Below are positions 44,001 through 52,437 of a DNA stretch of 60,715 bases, piece by piece. The notes beneath the pieces were generated by a model. That model worked only from the letters and a program-made list of their open reading frames with translations, made no database searches and was not told the DNA's origin. A program made the translations under genes and the position numbers. This DNA comes from Verrucomicrobiota bacterium (GTDB lineage: Bacteria; Verrucomicrobiota; Verrucomicrobiia; Limisphaerales; JACDHS01), in the NCBI GenBank assembly GCA_013820875.1, contig JACDHS010000010.1:1-60715 (forward strand), given 5' to 3'. Positions within the stretch are counted from its first letter, which is position 1. Every line of letters begins with the position of its first letter.

Positions 44001-46429
44001 ATTGGAACGCATTCATGGAATTGCGCGAAGACATGTATGCCGGCCCGGTGTTCCGTTTGGGTAGCGCGAACACGATTGGCAGCGCGCAGGTAACTCCTGC
44101 CTTGACGAAAAACGTCTGGCATCACCTGCGCATGCGCATTGATAAGAGCGGTTACACTGTAAGAATTAATGGCCAGACGCTCGCCACAATCGCCAGCTCT
44201 GACCTGAACAACTGGTCGGCAAACGGTCCGGCCACCTTGAAGTTCGGCAACTTTGATGGCTGGATTGATGAAGTGGTCGTTCGTCATGTGCGGACCAGCT
44301 ACCCTGATGACGGCGGCGGCAGCACTCCTAGCAACACACCTCCAACTGTTGCGTTGACCAGTCCGGGCAATGGCGCTTCGTTCACCGCTGGCAACAGCAT
44401 CACACTCAATGCCACCGCTGCTGACACAGATGGTTCCATCAGCAAAGTAGAGTTCTTCCAGGGCTCAACCAAGTTGGGCGAAGATACCACCAGCCCCTAC
44501 AGCTTCACATGGAACTCTGTTCCCGCTGGTAATTACAGCTTAACGGCCAAAGCGACAGACAATGCCGGAGCAACCACCACATCCAGCGCAGCCTCAATCA
44601 CGGTTGCTGCCGCAACGATCGTGGCTACCCCGGTGTTCACACCAAACGGCGGCACTCACACCGATTCCGTCACCGTCACACTGAGCACCGCCACCAGCGG
44701 AGCCACCATTCGTTACACCACCAACGGCAGCACCCCGACCGCTACGTCGCAGGCTTACTCAGCTCCGTTCACTTTGACCAGCACCAGCACTGTGAAATCG
44801 ATCGCGATCCTGAATGGAACGAGCAGCGCTGTCGCCAGTGCCAGCTTCACGATCACCACCGGCGGTTCAGGTGGCGGAACTCCCGTCACCGGAACACAAG
44901 CCATCTTCGTGAAATCAGACACAACGACCCGTGGCACATGGAAAGGTGTTTATGGCGCGGAAGGTTTCAACGTGATCAACGAAACAGTTCAGTATCCCAG
45001 CTATTCGCAGGTGACCGTGACCGGCAAAGCTGATTGGACATGGCAATGGTCCACCACCGATGTGAAAGGTTTGCAAAAAGCCAGCAGCAGCACCGACCGC
45101 ATTCTTGCTCTCTGGTATTCAGCCAGCAGCTTCACGGTTGACGTGAACATCACCGACGGCAAAGCGCATCGTATGTCGCTCTACTTTGTGGACTGGGACA
45201 ACCTCGGTCGTGCGCAAACAGTTGAAGTGCTTGATGCGAATACTGGCGCAGTGTTGAACTCGCAAACCATGTCTGCATTCAGCAGCGGCAAATATCTTTC
45301 CTGGGATGTTGCCGGAAAAGTTAAAGTTCGAATCACGCGCACAGCAGGTTCCAACGCGGTGTTGAACGGCATGTTCTTCGATGCAGCCGCCCTGACGAAC
45401 CAGCCTCCGGTCAACCAGGCGCCAACAGTTGCCGTGACAAGCCCAAGCAACGGTGCTTCGTTTGTCGCCGGTGCGAACATCACTCTGTCAGCGAACGCAA
45501 CTGATGCCGATGGAACCATAAGCAAAGTCGAATTCTTTGCCGGTGCGACCAAACTAGGCGAAAAGACCAGCAGCCCATATAGCTTCACCTGGAGCAACGT
45601 TTCTGCTGGAACGCACAGTTTGACCGCCCGCGCCACGGACAATGCCGGTGCAACAACCACGTCCGCCGCAGTATCCATCAGCGTCACCAATCCTGTGGTG
45701 GTGGGCAATAAAGCAATGTTCCTGAAGGCTGACATCACGACACGCGGCAACTGGAAAGGTGTTTACGGGGATGACGGTTACAATATCATCAGCGACACAG
45801 TCAAAGCACCAACGTATGGCAAGGCGATACCAAGTGGTAAAACCAACTGGGTTTGGCAGGAGTCCACCAGCGATATCAACGGCTTGCAGAAGGCAAACTC
45901 CGACGATCGCATTCTCTCTGCCTGGTGTGCAGAGAACAGCTTCAACGTGGACGTCAACATCACCGATGGCCAAATGCATCGCCTGGCACTTTACTTCTGT
46001 GACTGGGACAAACGGGGTCGCGTGCAAACCATTGAAATCCTCGATGGAACAACCGGTGTAGTGATAAACAGACGGACCATCAAGAACTTCTCCACCGGAC
46101 GTTATCTGACCTACAATATTTCAGGCAACGTCCGGGTTCGCGTGACCCGCATCGGCCCGTCTAATGCCATCATGAACGGCCTCTTCTTCGATGGTCCATC
46201 AACCAAACTAACCACACTGACCACTCCCACGGCTGAAAGCCTTACCGGCAGCGAGTTCACCGTGGACCTCAATGGCGAAATCGGAAACACCTACGTGGTG
46301 CAACGTTCCAACGATCTGACCAACTGGCAGGCCATCAGCACGAATCTCCTTGCGGAAACCTCCTTCCAGGTCGTAGACAAGAACGCCACCGCCAAAGCCT
46401 GTTTCTATCGCGCGATTCCAATCGAATAA
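41012..46429 (+). CDS. Secreted multidomain GH9 glycoside hydrolase
   Basis: Large exported enzyme likely acting on cellulose or related beta-glucans. Signal peptide about 1-30 (ending GVNAQ), N-terminal Ig-like domain of the CelD type (about 35-270), GH9 catalytic domain (about 280-780) with GGHHDAGD (Asp368 and Asp371, nucleophile/base region) and candidate acid Glu768 in HVATEMVNP. Then an Ig-like domain (about 790-890), LamG-type (about 900-1095), bacterial Ig (about 1108-1200), chitobiase C-terminal-like (about 1202-1285), an unnamed 160-residue module (1297-1462), second Ig (1469-1560), second copy of the module (1567-1727) and a terminal domain ending KACFYRAIPIE. The start may be further upstream (see leader). 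No sorting signal such as PEP-CTERM was seen. Confidence 0.9.
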   Translation: MYKIQNRTNLFRTFLVGMLLVVLAFSGVNAQTDLRITDENPMAMPAVGSYGLRVLSPTMLELTLIHTKAKEASTVSQWNFVSNGSFAAPSTSQFVVTANGQTIGVQAVGFKRRPLYAPLNYRDLRISSQIYLRLSSAIADGQTVTVKNPSGNLWSAVNDYTTTADPLRFNPAIHVNGEGYMPNNVKKAMVGYYLGNMGEMSIPVGGGFRIVAVSNGAVVHTGALTLRRDVGYSYTPTPYQQVYEADFSAFKTPGEYRLQVPGMGASFAFMIDEGIAATFARGYGLGLYHQRCGHANDYPHSRHQKGACHRKLVLVPDMTFTAVNNTLASVTGDFANSQTGAPQLKDVNSSLYPFINKTAFDASGGHHDAGDYSRYTINVAQLAHSLMFAVDSFQGVAALDNLGLPESGDGISDVMQTAKWELDFLARLQDADGGFYFLVYPKNRRYEDNVSLTGTDLGDDLVVFPKTTAATAASVAALAQAASSPKFKAAFPNEAADYLAKAKKGWQFLENAWAKYGRAGAYQKITHYGNEFRDRDEIAWAACEMFLATGEAKYHTELTSRFDPADPNTRRWSWWRLFEGYGCAVRSYAFAARSGRLPANSLNAAYLAKCEAEIIAAGDDQVKYVKDSAYANPFPTWNKPYRSAGWFMSVEQTYDLATAYQLSPKQDYIDATIGAINYEAGCNPLNMGFMTGVGWKRQRETVNQYAANDRRVLPPSGIPIGSVWPGTPNIWQYGSELNSLVFPTDSTSSNDMFAPYEKWTDTFHVATEMVNPQQARGLGATAWLMAQTPKKTQAWKSATATITGLPASVAANQKITIGLSAPGVDLSNATIVWEARDQEPTPGAQFTFAAKNTGPQWVEAEALLPDGRRVFAKADFNATTATDTAPNSFLSARLAVSQDMVALYHLDNSLADAVGKQSALSKTANAAFDNSNLGWMQDRSGANLHFFDVGDQASVAIPFADTWANDTQAIVVDAMIYVNAFKGFNKANATILSLERNWNAFMELREDMYAGPVFRLGSANTIGSAQVTPALTKNVWHHLRMRIDKSGYTVRINGQTLATIASSDLNNWSANGPATLKFGNFDGWIDEVVVRHVRTSYPDDGGGSTPSNTPPTVALTSPGNGASFTAGNSITLNATAADTDGSISKVEFFQGSTKLGEDTTSPYSFTWNSVPAGNYSLTAKATDNAGATTTSSAASITVAAATIVATPVFTPNGGTHTDSVTVTLSTATSGATIRYTTNGSTPTATSQAYSAPFTLTSTSTVKSIAILNGTSSAVASASFTITTGGSGGGTPVTGTQAIFVKSDTTTRGTWKGVYGAEGFNVINETVQYPSYSQVTVTGKADWTWQWSTTDVKGLQKASSSTDRILALWYSASSFTVDVNITDGKAHRMSLYFVDWDNLGRAQTVEVLDANTGAVLNSQTMSAFSSGKYLSWDVAGKVKVRITRTAGSNAVLNGMFFDAAALTNQPPVNQAPTVAVTSPSNGASFVAGANITLSANATDADGTISKVEFFAGATKLGEKTSSPYSFTWSNVSAGTHSLTARATDNAGATTTSAAVSISVTNPVVVGNKAMFLKADITTRGNWKGVYGDDGYNIISDTVKAPTYGKAIPSGKTNWVWQESTSDINGLQKANSDDRILSAWCAENSFNVDVNITDGQMHRLALYFCDWDKRGRVQTIEILDGTTGVVINRRTIKNFSTGRYLTYNISGNVRVRVTRIGPSNAIMNGLFFDGPSTKLTTLTTPTAESLTGSEFTVDLNGEIGNTYVVQRSNDLTNWQAISTNLLAETSFQVVDKNATAKACFYRAIPIE

Positions 46430-46632
46430 ATGTGATATATTGCGGCGATCTATCTGGAACCGGAGGCTGGCGTGCGCTTCTGCAAGGAGGGTGAATTGTT
46501 CCGCGGACCATCCGCAGGTCGTGTCCATCCGGTTCCATCTGTGGTTTCAACTGCTTTTTCCAGGTTTATGCGGGCAGTCATAAACTCGCGGTCCAAGTGG
46601 AAATCCGATTCCACCAGCCTTTTGGGTACCTT

Positions 46633-46835
46633 TACCGAGTCCCGATCCGAACGGATTGCCTCTCGGTTACGCTAACCGAGTCCCGATCCGAACGGATTGC
46701 CTCTCGGTTACGCTAACCGAGTCCCGATCCGGACGGATTGCCTCTCGGTTACGCTAACCGAGTCCCGATCCGGACGGATTGCCTCTCGGTTACGCTAACC
46801 GAGTCCCGATCCGGACGGATTGCCTCTCGGTTACG
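46633..46835 (+). repeat. Five near-identical 41-bp palindromic tandem units
   Basis: ACCGAGTCCCGATCC recurs at 46634, 46675, 46716, 46757 and 46798, exactly 41 bases apart. Each unit folds as TAACCGAG ... ATCCG.ACGGAT ... CTCGGTTA with a CGC linker. The first two copies carry AACGGAT and the last three GACGGAT, otherwise they are nearly identical, indicating recent amplification. The surrounding gap (46430-46993), between the convergent GH9 and feoB genes, shows no gene. Confidence 0.95.
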
Positions 46836-46993
46836 TGCGAAAAAAGCGTAATTTTTCCAATTTGGGTCGTTGCAACCTGTAATGGAGAGGTGATCAGAGG
46901 GAACCCCACTGGCTTTAGCCGAGGGGGTTCAATTGAGCGGCGCTCAAGTTCCGAAGGGGCAGTCAAATCTTTGCCAAAGAACTGGCAGAGCGT

Positions 46994-49294
46994 CTAAAAC
47001 CCGAGAAGCTTGCCACCCTGATAGGTCACAAAAGCGAATCCCCAGGCGAGCACACCCATGTAAACCCATTGGAAGATCGGCCATTTCCAGGAATTTGTTT
47101 CGCGTCGGACAATCGCCACGGTGCTGACGCATTGCAGCGCAAAGACGTAGAACACCATTAAACTGATGCCGACCAGCGGTGTGAAAATGGAGCTGCCATC
47201 GGCGTGTTTTTGTTGGCGCAAGGTTTCGGCAAGATTGGCAACCCCTTTTTCGTCATCCTCGAACTTACCCACGTTGTAAACGGTGGACATGGTGCTGACG
47301 AACACTTCCCGCGCGGCAAACGAACTGATCAGGCCTATGCCGATTTTCCAATCGAATCCGAGCGGCTTAATGAGCGGTTCCAGGGCGCGACCGAAGCGAC
47401 CGGCAAAACTGCGACGCAATTTTTCACCGGCTTCTTCCTTGGAGATTTCAGTTTCCAGTTCTTCCCGGCTTTTCAACAAGGCATCGGGTTCGGTGAATAC
47501 AGACGAAGCCTCGGTACTCAGCGCCGCCCGTTTGGCAGCATATTCCTCTTCGATCTCATGACTCTTCGGATACGTGGCAAGGAACCAAAGCACAATGGAA
47601 ATGCCGAGAATAACTGTCCCGGCGCGGCGAAGGAAAATCTTGGCGCGTTCCCACATGTGACGAACCATCACTTTGGGCACCGGCTTTTTGTAAGGCGGCA
47701 GTTCCATCACCAGGAACGGTGGTTCGCCGCGCAGCAATGTCTTTTTGAAAATCCACGCCATCCCGAGCGCGACAACGATGCCAAGCAGATACATCGCAAG
47801 CATCACCAACCCCTTGAGCCCGATAAACCCGTAAACCCGCTCCGGAATACAGGCCGCAATCAGCACCGTGTAAACCGGCAACCGCGCGGAACAACTCATC
47901 AGCGGCGCAACCAAAATGGTGACTAACCGATCCTTGGGACTTTCAATCGTGCGCGTGGCCATGATGCCGGGAATGGCGCAACCAAACGAACTGAGCATCG
48001 GAATAAAACTTTTCCCATGCAACCCCACCCGGCTCATTAAACGATCCATCAGGAACGCAGCACGAGCCATGTAACCGGTGTCTTCCAGCAAGGAAATGAA
48101 CAGGAACAAGAGACAGATTTGCGGGAGGAAAATGATCACGGCGCCCACGCCCGCGATGATTCCATCCACGACCAAACTGTTCAGAGCTCCTTCGGGTATC
48201 AGGTCGCCGACGGTGTTGCCCAGCCAATCAAGCGCGCCTTCAATCCAACCCATCGGATATTCTGCAAAAGTAAAAATCCCCTGGAACATCAGTCCCATGA
48301 TCGCAACAAAGATAAACATCCCACCGATTTTATGGGTGAGCACACGATCCAGTTTGTCGCTGAACGAGTCGCCTAGCATCTCTTTCTCGGTCGTGACCGC
48401 CATCTGAATGGCAGACGCCCGCGCATAACGCGCTTCAATCGCCGCACTGCGCCAATCCACTCCTGCAGCTTCGAGACGTTTGCGGGCTTCCTGGATATGG
48501 TTGGTAACAGCGACTGGATAATGTTCTCGACTGGAGGAAGCCACCGCCCGTTCGTCGCTTAAAATCAGCAAGGCCTCAGCGGAAGCCTGGGTTTTGCGTT
48601 CGTTAAAAGTCTTTTCCAACAACCCGGCGAGATCCTGGGCTTCTTTGCCGAATTTCTCCGACAGTTCACAAAACTGGCGCGGAATCATCCGCCGGTTTTC
48701 CTGGATGGTGGCAACAATTTTCTGGCGAAGCTCGGGCACTCCCAGCGAAGCACTGGCAACGATCGCAACAACCGGAACCCCAAGCGCAGCCGACAATTGT
48801 TCGGTATCAATGGAGTGACCATTTTCTTCGGCCACATCCATCATGTTCAACGCGACGATGGTGGGATAACCGAGTTCAATGACCTGGGTGGCGTAGTAAA
48901 GATTTCGTTGCAGGTTCGAGGCATCCACCACCACAACCACAGCGGCGGGAGCAGGAACTTCCGGCAACCGATGAAACAGAATGTCCCTCGAAACCTGTTC
49001 ATCCAATGATTGCGGGCTGAGACTGTAAGTCCCCGGCAAATCGATGATGTTGATCTTCAGGTCGGAAGTTCCGCCAAGCAGCTTGCCTTCCTTCCGTTCC
49101 ACCGTGACGCCAGCGTAGTTGCCAACCTTCGCCCGCAACCCGGTGAGAACGTTGAACAGAGTGGTTTTGCCGCAATTGGGATTGCCGGTGAGCGCGACGT
49201 AGAGCTCGCGATTGCGGACGCTGGACCGGGAGTCATTCAATGGAGAACGTTGGACGCCGCGGCTCAGGGGTGGTTCGGATTCGGCAGCTTTCAT
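46994..49294 (-). CDS. feoB: Ferrous iron transporter FeoB
   Basis: Inner-membrane Fe(II) transporter with an N-terminal G domain. Motifs: G1 GNPNCGKTT (residues 37-45), G2 NYAGVTVE, G3 DLPGTYSL, G4 NMMD. Gate and pore segments follow, with conserved LSSFGCAIPGIMATR and LMSCSARLPVYTVLI containing the invariant cysteines, and about ten helices in 766 aa. It is downstream of two feoA genes. A charged insertion near residues 580-640 (EEYAAKRAALSTEAS..) separates the Gate repeats. No FeoC is evident. Iron supply by FeoB suggests at least micro-oxic growth phases. Confidence 0.96.
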   Translation of the reverse strand: MKAAESEPPLSRGVQRSPLNDSRSSVRNRELYVALTGNPNCGKTTLFNVLTGLRAKVGNYAGVTVERKEGKLLGGTSDLKINIIDLPGTYSLSPQSLDEQVSRDILFHRLPEVPAPAAVVVVVDASNLQRNLYYATQVIELGYPTIVALNMMDVAEENGHSIDTEQLSAALGVPVVAIVASASLGVPELRQKIVATIQENRRMIPRQFCELSEKFGKEAQDLAGLLEKTFNERKTQASAEALLILSDERAVASSSREHYPVAVTNHIQEARKRLEAAGVDWRSAAIEARYARASAIQMAVTTEKEMLGDSFSDKLDRVLTHKIGGMFIFVAIMGLMFQGIFTFAEYPMGWIEGALDWLGNTVGDLIPEGALNSLVVDGIIAGVGAVIIFLPQICLLFLFISLLEDTGYMARAAFLMDRLMSRVGLHGKSFIPMLSSFGCAIPGIMATRTIESPKDRLVTILVAPLMSCSARLPVYTVLIAACIPERVYGFIGLKGLVMLAMYLLGIVVALGMAWIFKKTLLRGEPPFLVMELPPYKKPVPKVMVRHMWERAKIFLRRAGTVILGISIVLWFLATYPKSHEIEEEYAAKRAALSTEASSVFTEPDALLKSREELETEISKEEAGEKLRRSFAGRFGRALEPLIKPLGFDWKIGIGLISSFAAREVFVSTMSTVYNVGKFEDDEKGVANLAETLRQQKHADGSSIFTPLVGISLMVFYVFALQCVSTVAIVRRETNSWKWPIFQWVYMGVLAWGFAFVTYQGGKLLGF

Positions 49295-49327
49295 TTCTGG
49301 GCGGACAAAGTAGCTCAGGAAACCTCG

Positions 49328-49570
49328 TTATGCATGTGGACGAACCATGATTTGTTCAGCTTCATGCTTGCGAATGGTTAAATTATATCCGCGCACTTTG
49401 ATTTCAACAGGATCTCCGAGTGGCGCGAAGCGGACCAGTTGAACGGGTGTGCCGACGAGCAAGCCCATTTCAAGCAAACGCCCACGATGTTCCGCTGGAA
49501 TTTTGATTTCCGTGACGGTTCCGATCCGTCCAAGCACTAAAGAAGTAAGCGGTTGACTGTCCCCTCCCAT
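49328..49570 (-). CDS. feoA: FeoA-family iron transport protein
   Basis: Small SH3-like cytoplasmic protein thought to modulate FeoB. From ATG 49570 it has 80 aa: MGGDSQPLTSLVLGRIGTVTEIK, then RGRLLEMGLLVGTPVQLVRFAPLGDPVEIKVRGYNLTIRKHEAE, the full FeoA pattern. A longer frame reaching 49711 runs through the neighbouring gene and has a non-family N-terminus, so it is not used. The gene starts two bases after the stop of the other FeoA gene and ends 33 bases before feoB. Confidence 0.9.
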   Translation of the reverse strand: MGGDSQPLTSLVLGRIGTVTEIKIPAEHRGRLLEMGLLVGTPVQLVRFAPLGDPVEIKVRGYNLTIRKHEAEQIMVRPHA

Positions 49571-49572
49571 AA

Positions 49573-49854
49573 TTATGCAACCAATTGTTTGGGAATCGGT
49601 TCGACCCAGATGTGGTCGGCCAGTTGTGAATGAAGGCCGATCCGGGACTGGCAAACCTGGCAGATATAATGGCTCTGCCGGCTGATCAACTTGATGCATT
49701 GGTCTTCGCAAAAACCCATTTCACGAAGGCGAACAGTCACTTCAGGTGAGGTGGACAATTGCCTGATGCGAACAGCCGTGCCAACCGTGACGCGACTCAA
49801 AGGGCACAGTAGCGGCTTTGAACACTCGCTGGCTGTTGGACTACAATTACTCAC
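49573..49854 (-). CDS. Second FeoA-domain protein
   Basis: A 93-aa protein with one FeoA domain: VGTAVRIRQLSTSPEVTVRLREMGFCEDQCIKLI. It differs from its neighbour in having cysteines at CEDQC and a YICQVCQSRIG pair (CX2C), which could bind iron or zinc; a further Cys cluster lies near the N-terminus. It is the first gene of the feo operon. A sensing or metal-relay function is inference; the fold call is firm. Confidence 0.82.
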   Translation of the reverse strand: MSNCSPTASECSKPLLCPLSRVTVGTAVRIRQLSTSPEVTVRLREMGFCEDQCIKLISRQSHYICQVCQSRIGLHSQLADHIWVEPIPKQLVA

Positions 49855-50063
49855 GTCAGCGGCAAGTTATTGGAATTGAGACTGAGTTGCAAGAGGGTTT
49901 CAGTCGAAAGTTGAATCCGGATCAGAAAAAATACCTATATCTTTTCCATTCGGAGGGAGCTATAAAGCGTTATCCCAAAGACAGCTATGCAGACACAACA
50001 TCTTTGCCCAATCCTTTTGTATTTTGCGTTTTCCCCCTGACTCACGCTGTAACTAAACACCCA

Positions 50064-52292
50064 ATGAAAAAAACACTAATAAACCTCCTAAAGAAAACCT
50101 GCCTCATAGCTGCGCTCCTGTGCAGCGGCAGCTTTGCCCAAAACGCTAATGCACAAGAATTTCGCGCCCTCTGGGTGGATGCCTGGGGAGCCGGCTTCTT
50201 GAACGCGAGCCAGGTCACGACCCTGGTGAATCATTGCCGCACTTATAACTTCAATGCTGTCGTCGTGCAGATGCGCCGCCGCGGTGATGCTTTCTACATG
50301 CCGCAGGCCCCAAACGGTGACCCGCGCACCACCGTAATCGCCTCTGGTTACGACGCCCTGCAGGAATTGATCAATCAATGCAATACGGGCACGCCGAAAA
50401 TCGAAGTCCATTGCTGGGCGGTTACACAACTGATCTGGAGCGGCACCACGGCCCCGTCGCAATCGGGTCACGTGTATAATTTGCATCCGGGTTACCTGAC
50501 GCGAAACTCCACTGGGGCGACCCTCATTGGAGAAGGTTACTATCTGGATCCCGGGCATCCCGATGCAGCGATGTGGAACTACAACATGGCGAAGGATGTC
50601 GTGAGCCGTTACAACATCAACGGCTTCCATTGGGATTACATTCGTTATCCGCAACAGAATTCCGGGTACAATCCAACCGCCATCGCTCGTTACAACGCCG
50701 AGTTTGGACTGACCGGTCAACCGTCAGCCAGCAACACCCAGTTTTCCAACTGGCGCCGCCGCCAGATTACCGATTTCCTGCGCTGGTCCAGCGCCGATCT
50801 GCTCGCCATCAAACCCAACCTCGTGATTTCCACCTCTGTGTTTGCGAGCCGATCCGATGCCTTCACCCATCGCCTCCAGGATTGGGCTGCATGGAACAAC
50901 GAAGGCATTCTCGATATCTGTATGCCGATGAACTACACGGCCGACAACTCCACGTTTAACTCCCGCGTGACCGATGCCTTCAACAATCAAGGGGTGCGCC
51001 GCGTTTACATGGGCCAGGGCGCCTACTTGAACACGAAGGAAAATACTGTCGTGCAGATGAATTACGTGCGTAACAAGCCGCTTCTCGGTGGCCAGCTCTA
51101 CAGCTATCGCATTCCCAACAGCGGCACGGTCACTCAAACGACCACGTTGAACTACATCAAAAATAATTTCCAACCCACCTGGCAAAACACCCCGACTCTG
51201 CCTTGGAAAACCAATCCAACAAAAGGCGTCGTCAAAGGCACTGTTACCCGGCAGGACACCGGTGCGGCGGTTTACAATGCCACCATTACCATCAACACCA
51301 GTCCATCCCGCACCCAGAAAACGACTGTGCATGGCAAATATGCTTTGTTTGAGTTACCCACCGGTTCCTACACAGTCACAGCAAGCGCAACTGGCCTGAA
51401 CAACGCGACAGGCAATATTCTGGTCGAAGCAGGAACGATTAAAACCGTCAATCTCGTCATGTCCTCAGGCGGTGGAGGCGGCGGGACCGATGTGATCGTT
51501 GATAATCCGGCTGCCACCGTGAGCGGCTCATGGAGCACCGCGACAAGCGCCACGGATAAATATGGCGCGGACTATCGTTTCAAATCACAAGGAACCGGAT
51601 CCGCCTACCTGCAGTTCACGCCGAATCTTTCATCCGCCGGTGATTACCAGGTTTTTGAATGGCATTCACAGGGCAGCAATCGCAGCGGCGGCGCTCCCCA
51701 TGTCGTCAGTTACAACGGGCCAACCACCACGGTCAATGTGAACCAAAAAGTAAACGGCGGTCAATGGAACCTCCTCGGCACCTTCAACATGCTGGCGGGC
51801 ACCGGCAACTATGTCCGCATCACCGATGGTTTCTCTGACGGCGGCCAGGTGGCCATTGCGGATGCCATCCGATTCGTCAAAGTTCCACCCGTAATCATCA
51901 TGGATAATCCTTCGGCCAGCATCGTGGGCTCATGGACCCTCGCCACGAGTGCCACCGATAAATTTGGTTCCGATTATCGCTACAAAGGACAGGGAACCGG
52001 ATCGGCCTACTTGCAATACACGCCCAACATCCAAACCGCTGGAAGTTACGCTGTGTATGAATGGCATTCACAGGGCAGCAACCGGACAACCGGTGCCCCA
52101 ATCGTGGTTAACTACAGCGGCGGTTCTCAAACCGTTTCTTTAAACCAACAAATCAACGGCGGGCAATGGAACCTCGTCGGCACTTACAATTTTGCCACAG
52201 GCACAAGCGGCAATATTCGTATCACGGACAACTTCAGCACCGGCAGTGTTGTGATCGCTGATGCAATCCGCATGGTGTTTGTTTCTCCGTAA
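50064..52292 (+). CDS. Secreted GHL10 (DUF187)-like glycoside hydrolase with golvesin-like domains
   Basis: The start is ATG 50064, which opens a signal peptide (MKKTLINLLKKTCLIAALLC ... NANAQ); the frame extends upstream to 49818 without a sensible N-terminus. Residues about 35-375 form the hydrolase-like barrel with EFRALWVDAWGAGF, VVVQMRRRGDAFY and GFHWDYIRYP, as in DUF187/GHL10 proteins. A carboxypeptidase-regulatory-like domain follows (about 390-465), then two homologous golvesin-type domains (about 475-605 and 610-742), each with DKYGADYRF/DKFGSDYRY, YLQ.TPN and EWHSQGSNR. Substrate unknown, probably a complex polysaccharide or peptidoglycan-like glycan. It ends 20 bases before a strong terminator. 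Confidence 0.85.
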   Translation: MKKTLINLLKKTCLIAALLCSGSFAQNANAQEFRALWVDAWGAGFLNASQVTTLVNHCRTYNFNAVVVQMRRRGDAFYMPQAPNGDPRTTVIASGYDALQELINQCNTGTPKIEVHCWAVTQLIWSGTTAPSQSGHVYNLHPGYLTRNSTGATLIGEGYYLDPGHPDAAMWNYNMAKDVVSRYNINGFHWDYIRYPQQNSGYNPTAIARYNAEFGLTGQPSASNTQFSNWRRRQITDFLRWSSADLLAIKPNLVISTSVFASRSDAFTHRLQDWAAWNNEGILDICMPMNYTADNSTFNSRVTDAFNNQGVRRVYMGQGAYLNTKENTVVQMNYVRNKPLLGGQLYSYRIPNSGTVTQTTTLNYIKNNFQPTWQNTPTLPWKTNPTKGVVKGTVTRQDTGAAVYNATITINTSPSRTQKTTVHGKYALFELPTGSYTVTASATGLNNATGNILVEAGTIKTVNLVMSSGGGGGGTDVIVDNPAATVSGSWSTATSATDKYGADYRFKSQGTGSAYLQFTPNLSSAGDYQVFEWHSQGSNRSGGAPHVVSYNGPTTTVNVNQKVNGGQWNLLGTFNMLAGTGNYVRITDGFSDGGQVAIADAIRFVKVPPVIIMDNPSASIVGSWTLATSATDKFGSDYRYKGQGTGSAYLQYTPNIQTAGSYAVYEWHSQGSNRTTGAPIVVNYSGGSQTVSLNQQINGGQWNLVGTYNFATGTSGNIRITDNFSTGSVVIADAIRMVFVSP

Positions 52293-52311
52293 TTCGCTAC
52301 CGTTTACATCA

Positions 52312-52344
52312 ATCCCGCCGGGGCAACTCGGCGGGATTTTTTTC
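52312..52344 (+). terminator. Rho-independent terminator after the GHL10-like gene
   Basis: A stem ATCCCGCCG / CGGCGGGAT around GGGCAACT is followed by seven T. It lies 20 bases after the stop codon, a textbook position. Confidence 0.93.
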
Positions 52345-52437
52345 AGTTCTTGAAACCCCAACCAAGCCGGGCCTATTTTACTCCCCAACCATTGTTGTAT
52401 TCCATTTCAGCGCCCTGGTGAATGCAATGTGGCACTT

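Noticed and set aside
49571-49711. Longer FeoA with 47 extra residues
   Set aside because: The extension lies inside the other FeoA gene in a different frame and is unlike FeoA proteins.
49818-50063. Longer start for the GHL10-like protein
   Set aside because: The internal ATG at 50064 begins a classical signal peptide; the upstream residues would mask it.
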